Origin: Clostridium sp. CAG:793
GTDB taxonomy: Bacteria; Bacillota; Clostridia; TANB77; CAG-508
Assembly (NCBI GenBank): GCA_000433915.1
Contig: HF993623.1
Coordinates: 1 to 12,136, forward strand
DNA length: 12,136 nucleotides
Direction: 5' to 3'
Positions within the stretch are counted from its first letter, which is position 1. Every line of letters starts with the position of its first letter. A program made the translations under genes and the position numbers. Below the pieces are notes generated by a model. The model did no database searches. It was not told the origin of the DNA and was given only the letters and a program-made list of their open reading frames with translations. Below, one piece after another: positions 1 to 6,598 of the stretch.

Positions 1-73
1 ATAAATTTTCAAAACATATAAATTACAATTTTGCAAATAGGTAGATATATAGTAATTTGAAAGTGAGGATTAT

Positions 74-397
74 ATGAAAAAAGATATTATTAAATTTATA
101 TTATTAACCTTAGTTATATATAATATAATACCAATTATTAACAAAATAGTACCCGAAAGTACAAATTATACTTTTTTGAGTGATTTATGGATTGTTTATC
201 CGTTGTACTCATTGATAATATCAGTGCTATTTTGTAAAAAGTATGGCTTAAAAATAATGGTGTCAATATTGTTAGTTTTATTATTTATTCCAACAATGTT
301 TATATTTTATAATGACTCAGTTCTGATATTTATATTTATATATCTTATATTATCAATAATTGGATGTTTTATAGGTAATAAAATAAAAAATAGTTAG
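74..397 (+). CDS. Small four-helix integral membrane protein, unknown function
   Basis: I do not recognise this 107-residue protein. It is almost entirely hydrophobic, with four likely membrane segments at about residues 8-25, 38-54, 60-79 and 83-102. A short basic start (MKK) and a basic tail (NKIKNS) fit a protein with both ends on the inside. There is no soluble domain, catalytic motif or lipobox. The start is supported by a GTGAGG ribosome binding site at 63-68. No convincing promoter is visible in the 73 bases upstream, so it could be the last gene of an operon beginning outside the window. The next gene has its own promoter, so the two are probably not functionally linked. Confidence 0.75.
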   Translation: MKKDIIKFILLTLVIYNIIPIINKIVPESTNYTFLSDLWIVYPLYSLIISVLFCKKYGLKIMVSILLVLLFIPTMFIFYNDSVLIFIFIYLILSIIGCFIGNKIKNS

Positions 398-428
398 TCA
401 AATTACAATTTATAGAGCAGATAGATAA

Positions 429-457
429 TTGATAATTTCCTTTTTCTGTGGTAAATT
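429..457 (+). promoter_or_regulatory. Predicted sigma-A promoter for ybaK-DUF4186
   Basis: A -35 box TTGATA (429-434) is followed by a 17-base spacer and a -10 box TAAATT (452-457). TG one base before the -10 gives an extended -10 element. It lies just upstream of the ybaK ribosome binding site. It was found by eye and has not been tested. Confidence 0.55.
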
Positions 458-475
458 GTAAAAGGCGGTGATTTT

Positions 476-946
476 ATGGAAAAGACAAATGTTATGAGAA
501 TATTGGATCAAAAGAAAATAAAATATAATAAATATTTTTATGGAGATACAAATGCAATAAGTGGTGTTGAAGTTGCAAGAGCCTTAAACGAAGATCCAAA
601 CAAAGTATTTAAAACATTAGTAACAATTGCAAAATCTAAACGAAATTATGTATTTATGATACCAGTTGAAAAAGAATTGGATTTTAAGAAATGCGCTCAA
701 AGCGTTAATGAAAAGAGCATAGAAATGATTCATCAAAAAGATTTACTATTATTAACGGGGTATGTTCATGGTGGCTGTTCTCCAATTGGATTAAAAAAGC
801 CATTTAAAGTAGTAATAGAGAAATCAGCTAAAGATTTTAATGAAATAATATTTAGTGGTGGGAAGATAGGATATCAGGTTGAAGTAGAATTAAAAGATTT
901 AGAAAAGGTTATAGATTGTAAATTTGATGATATAGTAAAGGAATAA
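476..946 (+). CDS. ybaK: YbaK/EbsC-type Cys-tRNA(Pro) deacylase
   Basis: This 156-residue protein has the full length of the YbaK family, which hydrolyses cysteine wrongly attached to tRNA(Pro) by prolyl-tRNA synthetase, in trans in the cytoplasm. Visible family features are an N-terminal segment around residues 22-38, the VFKTLV segment with Lys46 at the position of the known essential lysine of Haemophilus YbaK, and the conserved GYVHGGCSPIG loop at 95-105. The start has a good AAAGGCGGTG ribosome binding site at 461-470 and a promoter at 429-457. The stop overlaps the next start by one base (TAATG), so the DUF4186 gene is probably translationally coupled. Some family members prefer other mischarged tRNAs, so substrate is assigned by family only. 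Confidence 0.93.
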   Translation: MEKTNVMRILDQKKIKYNKYFYGDTNAISGVEVARALNEDPNKVFKTLVTIAKSKRNYVFMIPVEKELDFKKCAQSVNEKSIEMIHQKDLLLLTGYVHGGCSPIGLKKPFKVVIEKSAKDFNEIIFSGGKIGYQVEVELKDLEKVIDCKFDDIVKE

Positions 947-1317
947 TGAAATTGAAAAATAATGTTGAAAGCTTGCTAGATTCTTTATCTAAAAGCAAAT
1001 TTAGAGGTTCATTTCATTTAAATAAAAAAATGAAAGATTATGTACAAGAAAAAGGATTGGATAAAATTAGATCTGATGCGAGAGATTTGATAACAAAGAG
1101 AATTGCACCCAAAAATCCTAATAATGATGGAAAACAAACACCAATGAGGCAAGTACATCCAGTTTTTATTGCACAACATGCTACGGGCTGCTGTTGTAGA
1201 GGTTGTTTAGAAAAAATTCATGGCATAAAAAAAGGACATGAACTTTCAAATGAAGAAATTGATTATGTGGTAAATGTAATAATGATGTGGATTCAAAGAG
1301 AAATGCCAAAAGAGTAA
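946..1317 (+). CDS. DUF4186 family protein
   Basis: This 123-residue protein matches DUF4186, a short family of unknown function common in gut bacteria. Family hallmarks visible here are SKFRGSFHL near residues 17-25, the basic KRIAPKNP stretch, DGKQTPMRQVHPVFIAQHAT from about 61 to 80, and CCCRGCLEKIHGI from 82. The conserved His71, His78, Cys83/84, Cys87 and His92 look like a possible metal site; that is inference. The C-terminal helix has the family-typical MMWIQRE ending. Its ATG shares the A of the ybaK stop codon, so translation should be coupled, and the two are transcribed together. No molecular function is established for the family that I know of. Confidence 0.9.
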   Translation: MKLKNNVESLLDSLSKSKFRGSFHLNKKMKDYVQEKGLDKIRSDARDLITKRIAPKNPNNDGKQTPMRQVHPVFIAQHATGCCCRGCLEKIHGIKKGHELSNEEIDYVVNVIMMWIQREMPKE

Positions 1318-1390
1318 ATTTATAATACCAAGTATTATATTATTTATTATATCTGCTTTTATGATAGAATAAATAAAAAATGTAAGAAGA

Positions 1391-1395
1391 AGGGG
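1391..1395 (+). promoter_or_regulatory. Ribosome binding site that favours the ATG at 1403
   Basis: AGGGG ends one base before the ATG at 1397 but seven bases before the ATG at 1403. The spacing makes 1403 the likelier start, which removes two residues (Met-Thr) from the longer reading. Confidence 0.6.
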
Positions 1396-1402
1396 AATGA
1401 CC

Positions 1403-1942
1403 ATGAAAAAATTTTTAAAAGTAATTTGTGGTATTTTAGGAACAATAGTTGTTTTAGGAATTGTATTTTTTACAGTAGATTATAATAGAGCAAAGAATCA
1501 AGAAAAACCGATTTTCTGTATACAGAATCCTGCAGGAAGGATAGCAGATGGTGGTACAATAGAATATTTTGGCTTAGGATATAAAGTAATAGATTTCCAT
1601 ACATTAGCTGGATTTGATGATGTGAAGATAGGTAGTTGGTCTATGAAGTGTGATGATTTTAAAGAAGAGATGAGAAAATATGAAGAAAAGATGACACAAG
1701 TTGAATATTCATTTTGTGGAACAATAACACAAATAGAAGAAAATTTATTTTTTGTTAAGCCAGATGAAAATGAAGAGATACGAAAATCAGCAGATTTAAT
1801 AATGGTACAAAAATTAAAAATTGATACTAATGTTAAATTTGAAATTGGAGAAAGAATAAAAGTAACTTATGATGGCAATGTGTTAGAAACATATCCAGCT
1901 CAAATTAATGCCATAAATTATGAAGAAATTAGTGAAAAATAA
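1403..1942 (+). CDS. Membrane-anchored DUF3221-like protein
   Basis: About 179 residues from the ATG at 1403 (181 if the in-frame ATG at 1397 is used). It begins MKKFLKV and has a single hydrophobic helix at about residues 5-24, with no lipobox cysteine, so it is probably an uncleaved membrane anchor with an extracytoplasmic domain. The middle part (KPIF...GGTIEYFGLGYKVIDF) resembles a conserved Clostridia module. The C-terminal part, from FCGTITQIEENLFFVKPDE to VTYDGNVLETYPAQI, resembles the DUF3221/YobA-like OB-type fold with the motifs GTI, V.PDE.EE.RKSAD and YPAQI. The function of this family is unknown; some members are secreted or lipoproteins. It is followed by a hairpin region. The family call is from memory of the motif pattern. 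Confidence 0.75.
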   Translation: MKKFLKVICGILGTIVVLGIVFFTVDYNRAKNQEKPIFCIQNPAGRIADGGTIEYFGLGYKVIDFHTLAGFDDVKIGSWSMKCDDFKEEMRKYEEKMTQVEYSFCGTITQIEENLFFVKPDENEEIRKSADLIMVQKLKIDTNVKFEIGERIKVTYDGNVLETYPAQINAINYEEISEK

Positions 1943-2075
1943 ATGTAAAAAGATGGTACACATATTTCAAAAGAGAAACTTGAATGCAATTATTTTCAAA
2001 TCTAGAACAGAGGCTGATTCTTACATAAAAAGCATGGATAAAAAATAATTATAAAAAGCTAGTGATAATTAAAGG

Positions 2076-2118
2076 AAAATACCGAAGTATTTACGGTAAG
2101 TAAATATTCCGGTATTTT
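2076..2118. terminator. Long near-perfect hairpin, possible bidirectional terminator
   Basis: The outer arms AAAATACCG (2076-2084) and CGGTATTTT (2110-2118) are exact complements. Inside them, TATTTAC (2088-2094) pairs with GTAAATA (2100-2106) around a 5-base loop, with a short imperfect step between the two stems. It sits between the plus-strand DUF3221-like gene and the converging minus-strand micropeptide genes. Either strand ends in ATTTT, which fits a bidirectional terminator, although the T run is short. An unrelated inverted repeat cannot be excluded. Confidence 0.5.
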
Positions 2119-2140
2119 AGTGTAAGTATTTATAAATGTT

Positions 2141-2166
2141 GATTATCTGCAATTATACAGATAATC
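2141..2166. terminator. Perfect 9-bp inverted repeat, possible minus-strand terminator
   Basis: GATTATCTG (2141-2149) and CAGATAATC (2158-2166) form a perfect stem with an 8-base loop. It lies 17 bases past the stop of the minus-strand micropeptide gene that ends at 2184. The T run after the stem is weak on both strands, so it could be a weak terminator or a stabilising 3' hairpin. Confidence 0.4.
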
Positions 2167-2183
2167 TATCTATAAAGTAGGAA

Positions 2184-2288
2184 TTAGCAGAATCCTTTGT
2201 TTCCGCCACAGCAACAGCATAATAATAAAAGAATTATTATTAAAGTGCAACAGTCATTATCTCTTCCGCATCCGCATCTATCTGACAT
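2184..2288 (-). CDS. Cys/Gly-rich hydrophobic micropeptide (34 aa)
   Basis: A 34-residue ORF on the minus strand, starting MSDRCGCGRDNDCC. It continues with a run of nine Ile/Leu/Thr residues (15-23), then four cysteines, and ends GGNKGFC. Nine of the 34 residues are cysteine. A perfect AAGGAGG ribosome binding site lies six bases before the ATG, which argues strongly that this is a real gene despite its size. It resembles the short high-cysteine proteins of Clostridia that databases label chorion class high-cysteine proteins; some such peptides are spore-associated. That resemblance is from memory, and its role here is unknown. It shares the string CGCGRDNDC with the neighbouring micropeptide and is probably in the same transcript, 69 bases downstream. 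Confidence 0.75.
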   Translation of the reverse strand: MSDRCGCGRDNDCCTLIIILLLLCCCCGGNKGFC

Positions 2289-2357
2289 CTAAATGTCCTC
2301 CTTCCAATAAAACTTATAATTGTCTACAAGAGACTAAAAGCAAACTAATTAACTAAA

Positions 2358-2486
2358 TTAGTTACCGCAGCAAGGTGGTGGTGGTGGCATACATCCACAA
2401 TCATTGTCTCTACCACATCCACAGCAGCAAAGAAGAATGATTAAGATGATGAACCATGACATATCTCCGTTACAACAACCTTTCAT
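2358..2486 (-). CDS. Cys-rich hydrophobic micropeptide with polyproline (42 aa)
   Basis: A 42-residue minus-strand ORF beginning MKGCCNGDMSW. It has a hydrophobic core (WFIILIILL, residues 11-19), then CCCGCGRDNDCGC (20-32), M, five prolines and a CCGN end. It has nine cysteines and a strong AGGAGG ribosome binding site about seven bases before the ATG. It shares the CGCGRDNDC block with the downstream micropeptide, but here the block follows the hydrophobic core instead of preceding it. It is probably the first gene of a two-gene operon divergent from mutL. A small membrane-associated, disulfide- or metal-linked peptide, perhaps spore-related, is possible; nothing in the sequence settles this. 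Confidence 0.78.
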   Translation of the reverse strand: MKGCCNGDMSWFIILIILLCCCGCGRDNDCGCMPPPPPCCGN

Positions 2487-2502
2487 TTTAATACCTCCTC
2501 TT

Positions 2503-2520
2503 AAAGATTTATAAATCTTT
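2503..2520. promoter_or_regulatory. Perfect 18-bp palindrome in the micropeptide leader
   Basis: AAAGATTTATAAATCTTT reads the same on both strands. It lies between the minus-strand ribosome binding site and a CATACA hexamer (2521-2526 on the minus strand), so it would overlap the transcription start or early leader of the micropeptide operon. It could be an operator for a dimeric repressor. CATACA resembles the -10 of sporulation sigma-E promoters, but the -35 match is poor. Confidence 0.35.
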
Positions 2521-2566
2521 TGTATGGTATATATTATTCATAATTAAATAAATTGGTTACGAATAC

Positions 2567-2595
2567 TGTACAAAAATATTTGTAAATGATATAAT
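2567..2595 (+). promoter_or_regulatory. Predicted promoter of the mutL operon
   Basis: A consensus TATAAT (2590-2595) is preceded by TG one base upstream (extended -10). Seventeen bases further upstream is TGTACA (2567-2572), a four-of-six match to the -35 box. It lies 42 bases before the mutL ATG and faces away from the micropeptide genes. Confidence 0.7.
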
Positions 2596-2637
2596 TCGGA
2601 TAGTAAAAAAGGATAAAAAACGAAAGGAACAACAGAC

Positions 2638-5223
2638 ATGGGAAAAATTGTTTTACTTGATGATTTAACAATAAATCAAATAGCAGCTGGTGAAGTAATT
2701 GAAAGACCAGCATCAGCAATAAAAGAAGTAGTAGAAAATTCAATAGATGCAGGGGCAAAAAATATAACAGTAGAAATAAAAAATGGTGGAATTTCATATA
2801 TACGAGTTACAGATGATGGAAAAGGAATCGAACCAGATGATATGGAGATTGCTTTTGAAAGGCATGCAACAAGTAAAATAAGAAGTGCAAATGATCTAGA
2901 TACTGTTAAAACTATGGGCTTTAGAGGTGAAGCTTTAGCAAGTATAGCAGCTATTGCTAAAGTAGAGTTGGTATCGAAAACTCCAGAAGCTGATATAGGA
3001 TATAAGATAACTGTAGAAGGAGGAGACATTATTGATAAGCATGAAGAAGGAACTCCAACAGGTACAAGCATTACAATAAAAGATTTGTTCTTTAATACTC
3101 CAGTAAGATATAAATTCTTGAAAAAAGATTTCACTGAATCAGGATACATAGAAGATGCAATTACAAGAATTGCAATAGCTAATCCAGGAGTAGCAATAAA
3201 GCTTATAAATACAGGAAAGACAGTAATACAAACTAATGGAAGCGGAAAAGTAGAAGATGTTGTATATGCTATATATGGAAAAGAAATATCACAAAATCTA
3301 ATATCTGTTGATTATGTATATGATAATATTCATGTGACAGGAGTTATTGGAAAACCAAGTATTGCACGTTCAAACCGTTCAAATCAATTATTTTATGTAA
3401 ATAATAGATATATAAAAGATAAAACATTAACAAGTGCAGCTGATCAAGGATTTAAAGATGTATTATCATTTGGAAAGCATGGATTTATTATTTTAAATTT
3501 AGATATGGATCCTAAAATGGTTGATGTGAATGTTCATCCAACAAAATTGGAAGTAAGATTCCAAGATGAGCAAAGTGTATTTAAAGCAGTATACCATGCA
3601 ATAAAAGAAGCACTATTAAAAAGTGATAATGGAGAATTAAAACAAACAGAATTTAAAGACATGACTCCAAACGATATGCTAAAAGAGGTAAAAAATAAGG
3701 AAAGAATAGAAGCGTGGTCAATAAATAAACCAAAAGTAAGTGCATTAGATTATAGATTTCCTCCTAAATCAGAGCAACATTGGGATACTCCAAATGATGA
3801 GAAATTCAGAAATCAGTTGAATTATGAGAAAGTTGAAGAAAAGAAAACAGAAGATTATGCAACTGAGATAAAGGAACTAGATAATAAAGCTGATGAATTT
3901 ATTAAAGAATCTAAAATTCCAAAACCTGAATTTAGTGAATTTAAAAATGTTATTACAGATCTTGATTCTAATAGCAGAGAAGCATTTATCAATGAAATAA
4001 CAAAGGCAAAAACATCAGAAGAAATTGCTCAAGGATTAGAAAGATATACTAATATTTTAAAAGGAAAAATACAAACAGAAGGTACAAAACAAATTGATGA
4101 AGTAAAAGATGATGAACACAAAGAAGAGAATGAAATTATAGAAAATTCTAAAACAACTACTATGCCAGAAGAAAAAAATGAAACAATAGCCGAAAAAAAT
4201 CAGGAAGCAAAAGAAGAACTTGAAGATGTAAAAATAGATAGAAGTAAGCTATTAGAAGAATACTTAAAAGGATATAATAAAAATAAAGAAGAACAAAAAG
4301 AAGAGAAAGTAGAAGAAGTTAAATCAGAGAAAATTGATATAGAAACACCAAAAGTAGAAGAAACTAAAACAGAAGAAGCAAATAACGTACTAGAAGAAAA
4401 ACAAACTGAGGATGCAAAAGAAAATAAGATTGAAATTGGTAATACAGAGGAAGCAGATAAAAAAGAAGAAATAACTCAAAATGAAGATTTATCTTTTGAA
4501 GAAATGTACAAAAAATTATTTGGGCGTAATATTGAAGAGGCTAAAAAACAATATGATGAGAAAAAAGCAGAAGAAGCTAAAGACAGTATAATCTCTCCAA
4601 TAACTAATAGTGAGATATCATTATTTGAAAAAGAGGGTGAAGATAATACACCATCTTATAGATTTATAGGTTTTGCTTTTGAAAAATATATCATATTAAC
4701 AATGAATAATGAATTATACATATTAGACCAAATAGCTGCTAGAGAAAAAATTATTTATGAAAAAGTAAGAAGAAATTATTATAGTTCAAATAAAGATTCA
4801 CAATTAATGTTATTGCCAGATGTAATAAATTTGACAACTAAAGAAATGGGAATTTTCAGAGATAACAAAGATTTGTTCTTAAAAGCAGGTATATTAGTTG
4901 ATGAATTTGGTGACAACACAGTAAAAATAACACAAGTACCAAGTTTTTGTATAGAGCTAAACACAGAAGAAATCTTTATGGAAACTTTGAGAGAAATAAA
5001 TACAGTTGCAAGAATAGAAACTAGAGAAATAGAATCTAAATTTTTAGCAACTATTGCTGAAAAAGTTGCAATGAAAACAGATCTTGCATTAAATGGACTA
5101 GAAGTAGATGAAATAATGAGAAGTCTTTTGAAATTAGACAATCCATTTGTAGGATCTTATGGAAGACCTATTGCAATAAAAATGTCAAGAGCAGATATAG
5201 AAAAGAAATTTTCAAGAAGATAG
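2638..5223 (+). CDS. mutL: DNA mismatch repair protein MutL, long linker, degenerate endonuclease site
   Basis: The N-terminal GHKL ATPase is intact: NQIAAGEVIERPASAIKEVVENSIDAGA with Glu30 and Asn34, DDGKGI (59-64), GFRGEAL (94-100) and GTSITIKDLFFNTPVR (142-157). A C-terminal dimerisation domain runs from about 670 to 861. At 861 residues it is much longer than usual MutL (roughly 600-700), because the linker (about 335-665) is a long Glu/Lys-rich low-complexity stretch. The endonuclease motif normally read as DQHA..E....E is DQIA..E....E (697-708). The usual CPHGRP is GSYGRP (839-844), and the usual AC..A motif near 804-812 is not recognisable. Metal-ligand residues are therefore missing. 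A clamp-binding-like motif QLMLLP (722-727) remains. No mutS is in the window. The ribosome binding site is AAAGGAA at 2623-2629. It is the first gene of an operon with miaA, a common mutL neighbour. Confidence 0.96.
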   Translation: MGKIVLLDDLTINQIAAGEVIERPASAIKEVVENSIDAGAKNITVEIKNGGISYIRVTDDGKGIEPDDMEIAFERHATSKIRSANDLDTVKTMGFRGEALASIAAIAKVELVSKTPEADIGYKITVEGGDIIDKHEEGTPTGTSITIKDLFFNTPVRYKFLKKDFTESGYIEDAITRIAIANPGVAIKLINTGKTVIQTNGSGKVEDVVYAIYGKEISQNLISVDYVYDNIHVTGVIGKPSIARSNRSNQLFYVNNRYIKDKTLTSAADQGFKDVLSFGKHGFIILNLDMDPKMVDVNVHPTKLEVRFQDEQSVFKAVYHAIKEALLKSDNGELKQTEFKDMTPNDMLKEVKNKERIEAWSINKPKVSALDYRFPPKSEQHWDTPNDEKFRNQLNYEKVEEKKTEDYATEIKELDNKADEFIKESKIPKPEFSEFKNVITDLDSNSREAFINEITKAKTSEEIAQGLERYTNILKGKIQTEGTKQIDEVKDDEHKEENEIIENSKTTTMPEEKNETIAEKNQEAKEELEDVKIDRSKLLEEYLKGYNKNKEEQKEEKVEEVKSEKIDIETPKVEETKTEEANNVLEEKQTEDAKENKIEIGNTEEADKKEEITQNEDLSFEEMYKKLFGRNIEEAKKQYDEKKAEEAKDSIISPITNSEISLFEKEGEDNTPSYRFIGFAFEKYIILTMNNELYILDQIAAREKIIYEKVRRNYYSSNKDSQLMLLPDVINLTTKEMGIFRDNKDLFLKAGILVDEFGDNTVKITQVPSFCIELNTEEIFMETLREINTVARIETREIESKFLATIAEKVAMKTDLALNGLEVDEIMRSLLKLDNPFVGSYGRPIAIKMSRADIEKKFSRR

Positions 5224-5236
5224 AAAAGGAGATAAG

Positions 5237-5674
5237 ATGCATACTATTATCATTATTGCAATTATAATATTAAATATATTTTCAATAATTATGTTATTAA
5301 AAATGTTAAAAGGAACAGAATTAAAAATAAAAATCATAACATGTATAGCATTAATTCTATTCATGTTTATAATATCAAACATAATATATGGAATTGGTAA
5401 CATGGAAATAATAGGAGAAATAGCTAACAAGTCAAAAAATATGATTTTGCTAGTATTAATGCCAATAAATATGATGATTATTGCATCTCCAATAGCTCTT
5501 CAAATTAATAAAGCACATTCTAAAGAAATAGAAAAAGAAGAGTTTTTAAAAAAAATAATTACACTAGTTCTAATTGATATTGCAATATTAATTGTAGAAT
5601 GTATATACATAAAAAATATCCAATTAGGAACACAATCTGTTATGGAAGGACTAAAAGCAAACAACAATGTATAA
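5237..5674 (+). CDS. Four-helix membrane protein between mutL and miaA
   Basis: I do not recognise this 145-residue protein. It has four likely membrane helices, at about residues 2-23, 31-52, 68-90 and 106-125. A charged loop (KAHSKEIEKEEFLKK, 92-106) lies between helices three and four, and the tail is short and polar. No enzyme motif is visible. The start has an AAAGGAG ribosome binding site at 5225-5231, only 13 bases after the mutL stop. The 3' end overlaps the miaA start by eight bases, so it is co-transcribed and probably translationally coupled to miaA. Its position splits the usual mutL-miaA pair. Confidence 0.85.
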   Translation: MHTIIIIAIIILNIFSIIMLLKMLKGTELKIKIITCIALILFMFIISNIIYGIGNMEIIGEIANKSKNMILLVLMPINMMIIASPIALQINKAHSKEIEKEEFLKKIITLVLIDIAILIVECIYIKNIQLGTQSVMEGLKANNNV

Positions 5675-6596
5675 TGAAAAAAAAGATGTAATTGTTATAT
5701 GTGGACCTACGGCATCTGGAAAAACTAAATTGGGTATAGAATTAGCAAGAAATTTAAATGGAGAGATAATATCAGCAGATTCTATGCAAATATATAAAGA
5801 CATGGATATAGGAACAGCAAAACCAACTCTTGAAGAAAGACAAATGGCAGTACATCATTTAGTTGACTTTGTTAGTCCTGATCAGAGGTACAGTGTAGCA
5901 GATTTTAAAAAAGATGCAGTAAAAGCAATAGAAGAAATAATATCAAGAAATAAAATTCCAATAATTGTTGGTGGAACAGGGTTGTATATAAATTCTTTAA
6001 TATATAATATCGATTTTAAAGAAGAAAAAACTGATTTAGAATATAGAAAAAGTTTAGAAGAAAAATCAGTACAAGAATTGTATGAAATGGCTTTAAAAAT
6101 TGATCCAGAAGCACTAAAAAAAATAAGTGAAAATGATAGAAAAAGGATAACTAGAATTTTAGAGATATACCATACAACAGGAAAAACAAAAACAGAACTT
6201 GAAATTGAATCAAGAAAAGAAGTTCCATACAATTATCATATATTTGTACTTAGTATGGACAGAGAAATATTATATGAAAGAATTAATAGAAGAGTTGATA
6301 TGATGATTGAACAAGGATTAATAGAAGAAGTACAAAGAGTGACCCGCGAATATGATTCTTTTCCAACTGCAATGCAAGGTCTAGGATATAAAGAAGTAGT
6401 AGAATATTTGGAAAATAAACTTACAAAAGAAGAGATGATAGAGAAAATAAAGCAAGAAAGTAGAAGATATGCGAAAAGACAGCTAACATGGTTTAGAGCA
6501 TATAAACAAGCTGTATGGCTTGATGGAATCAAAAAAACAGTTGAAGAAAATGTTCAAATTATATTAGAAAATATGAAAAGAACAGAAAGGATATAA
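5667..6596 (+). CDS. miaA: tRNA dimethylallyltransferase MiaA
   Basis: At 309 residues this is normal MiaA length. The enzyme adds a dimethylallyl group to A37 of tRNAs that read codons starting with U. Visible motifs are the P-loop GPTASGKT (13-20), SADSMQIYKDMDIGTAKP (36-53) with the catalytic Asp38 region, HHLVDFVSPDQRYSVADF (63-80), GGTGLYI (102-108), GLGYKEV and the C-terminal YAKRQLTWFR signature. There is no well-spaced ribosome binding site: the GGAAGGA inside the upstream gene is about 15 bases away. The start codon lies eight bases inside that gene, so coupling probably drives initiation. Confidence 0.97.
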   Translation: MYNEKKDVIVICGPTASGKTKLGIELARNLNGEIISADSMQIYKDMDIGTAKPTLEERQMAVHHLVDFVSPDQRYSVADFKKDAVKAIEEIISRNKIPIIVGGTGLYINSLIYNIDFKEEKTDLEYRKSLEEKSVQELYEMALKIDPEALKKISENDRKRITRILEIYHTTGKTKTELEIESRKEVPYNYHIFVLSMDREILYERINRRVDMMIEQGLIEEVQRVTREYDSFPTAMQGLGYKEVVEYLENKLTKEEMIEKIKQESRRYAKRQLTWFRAYKQAVWLDGIKKTVEENVQIILENMKRTERI

Positions 6597-6598
6597 AA

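Noticed and set aside
1953..2048. A 31-codon plus-strand ORF (starting MVHIFQKRN) after the DUF3221-like gene
   Set aside because: It has no ribosome binding site and no recognisable family. It might be a decayed gene tail, but there is not enough to call a pseudogene.
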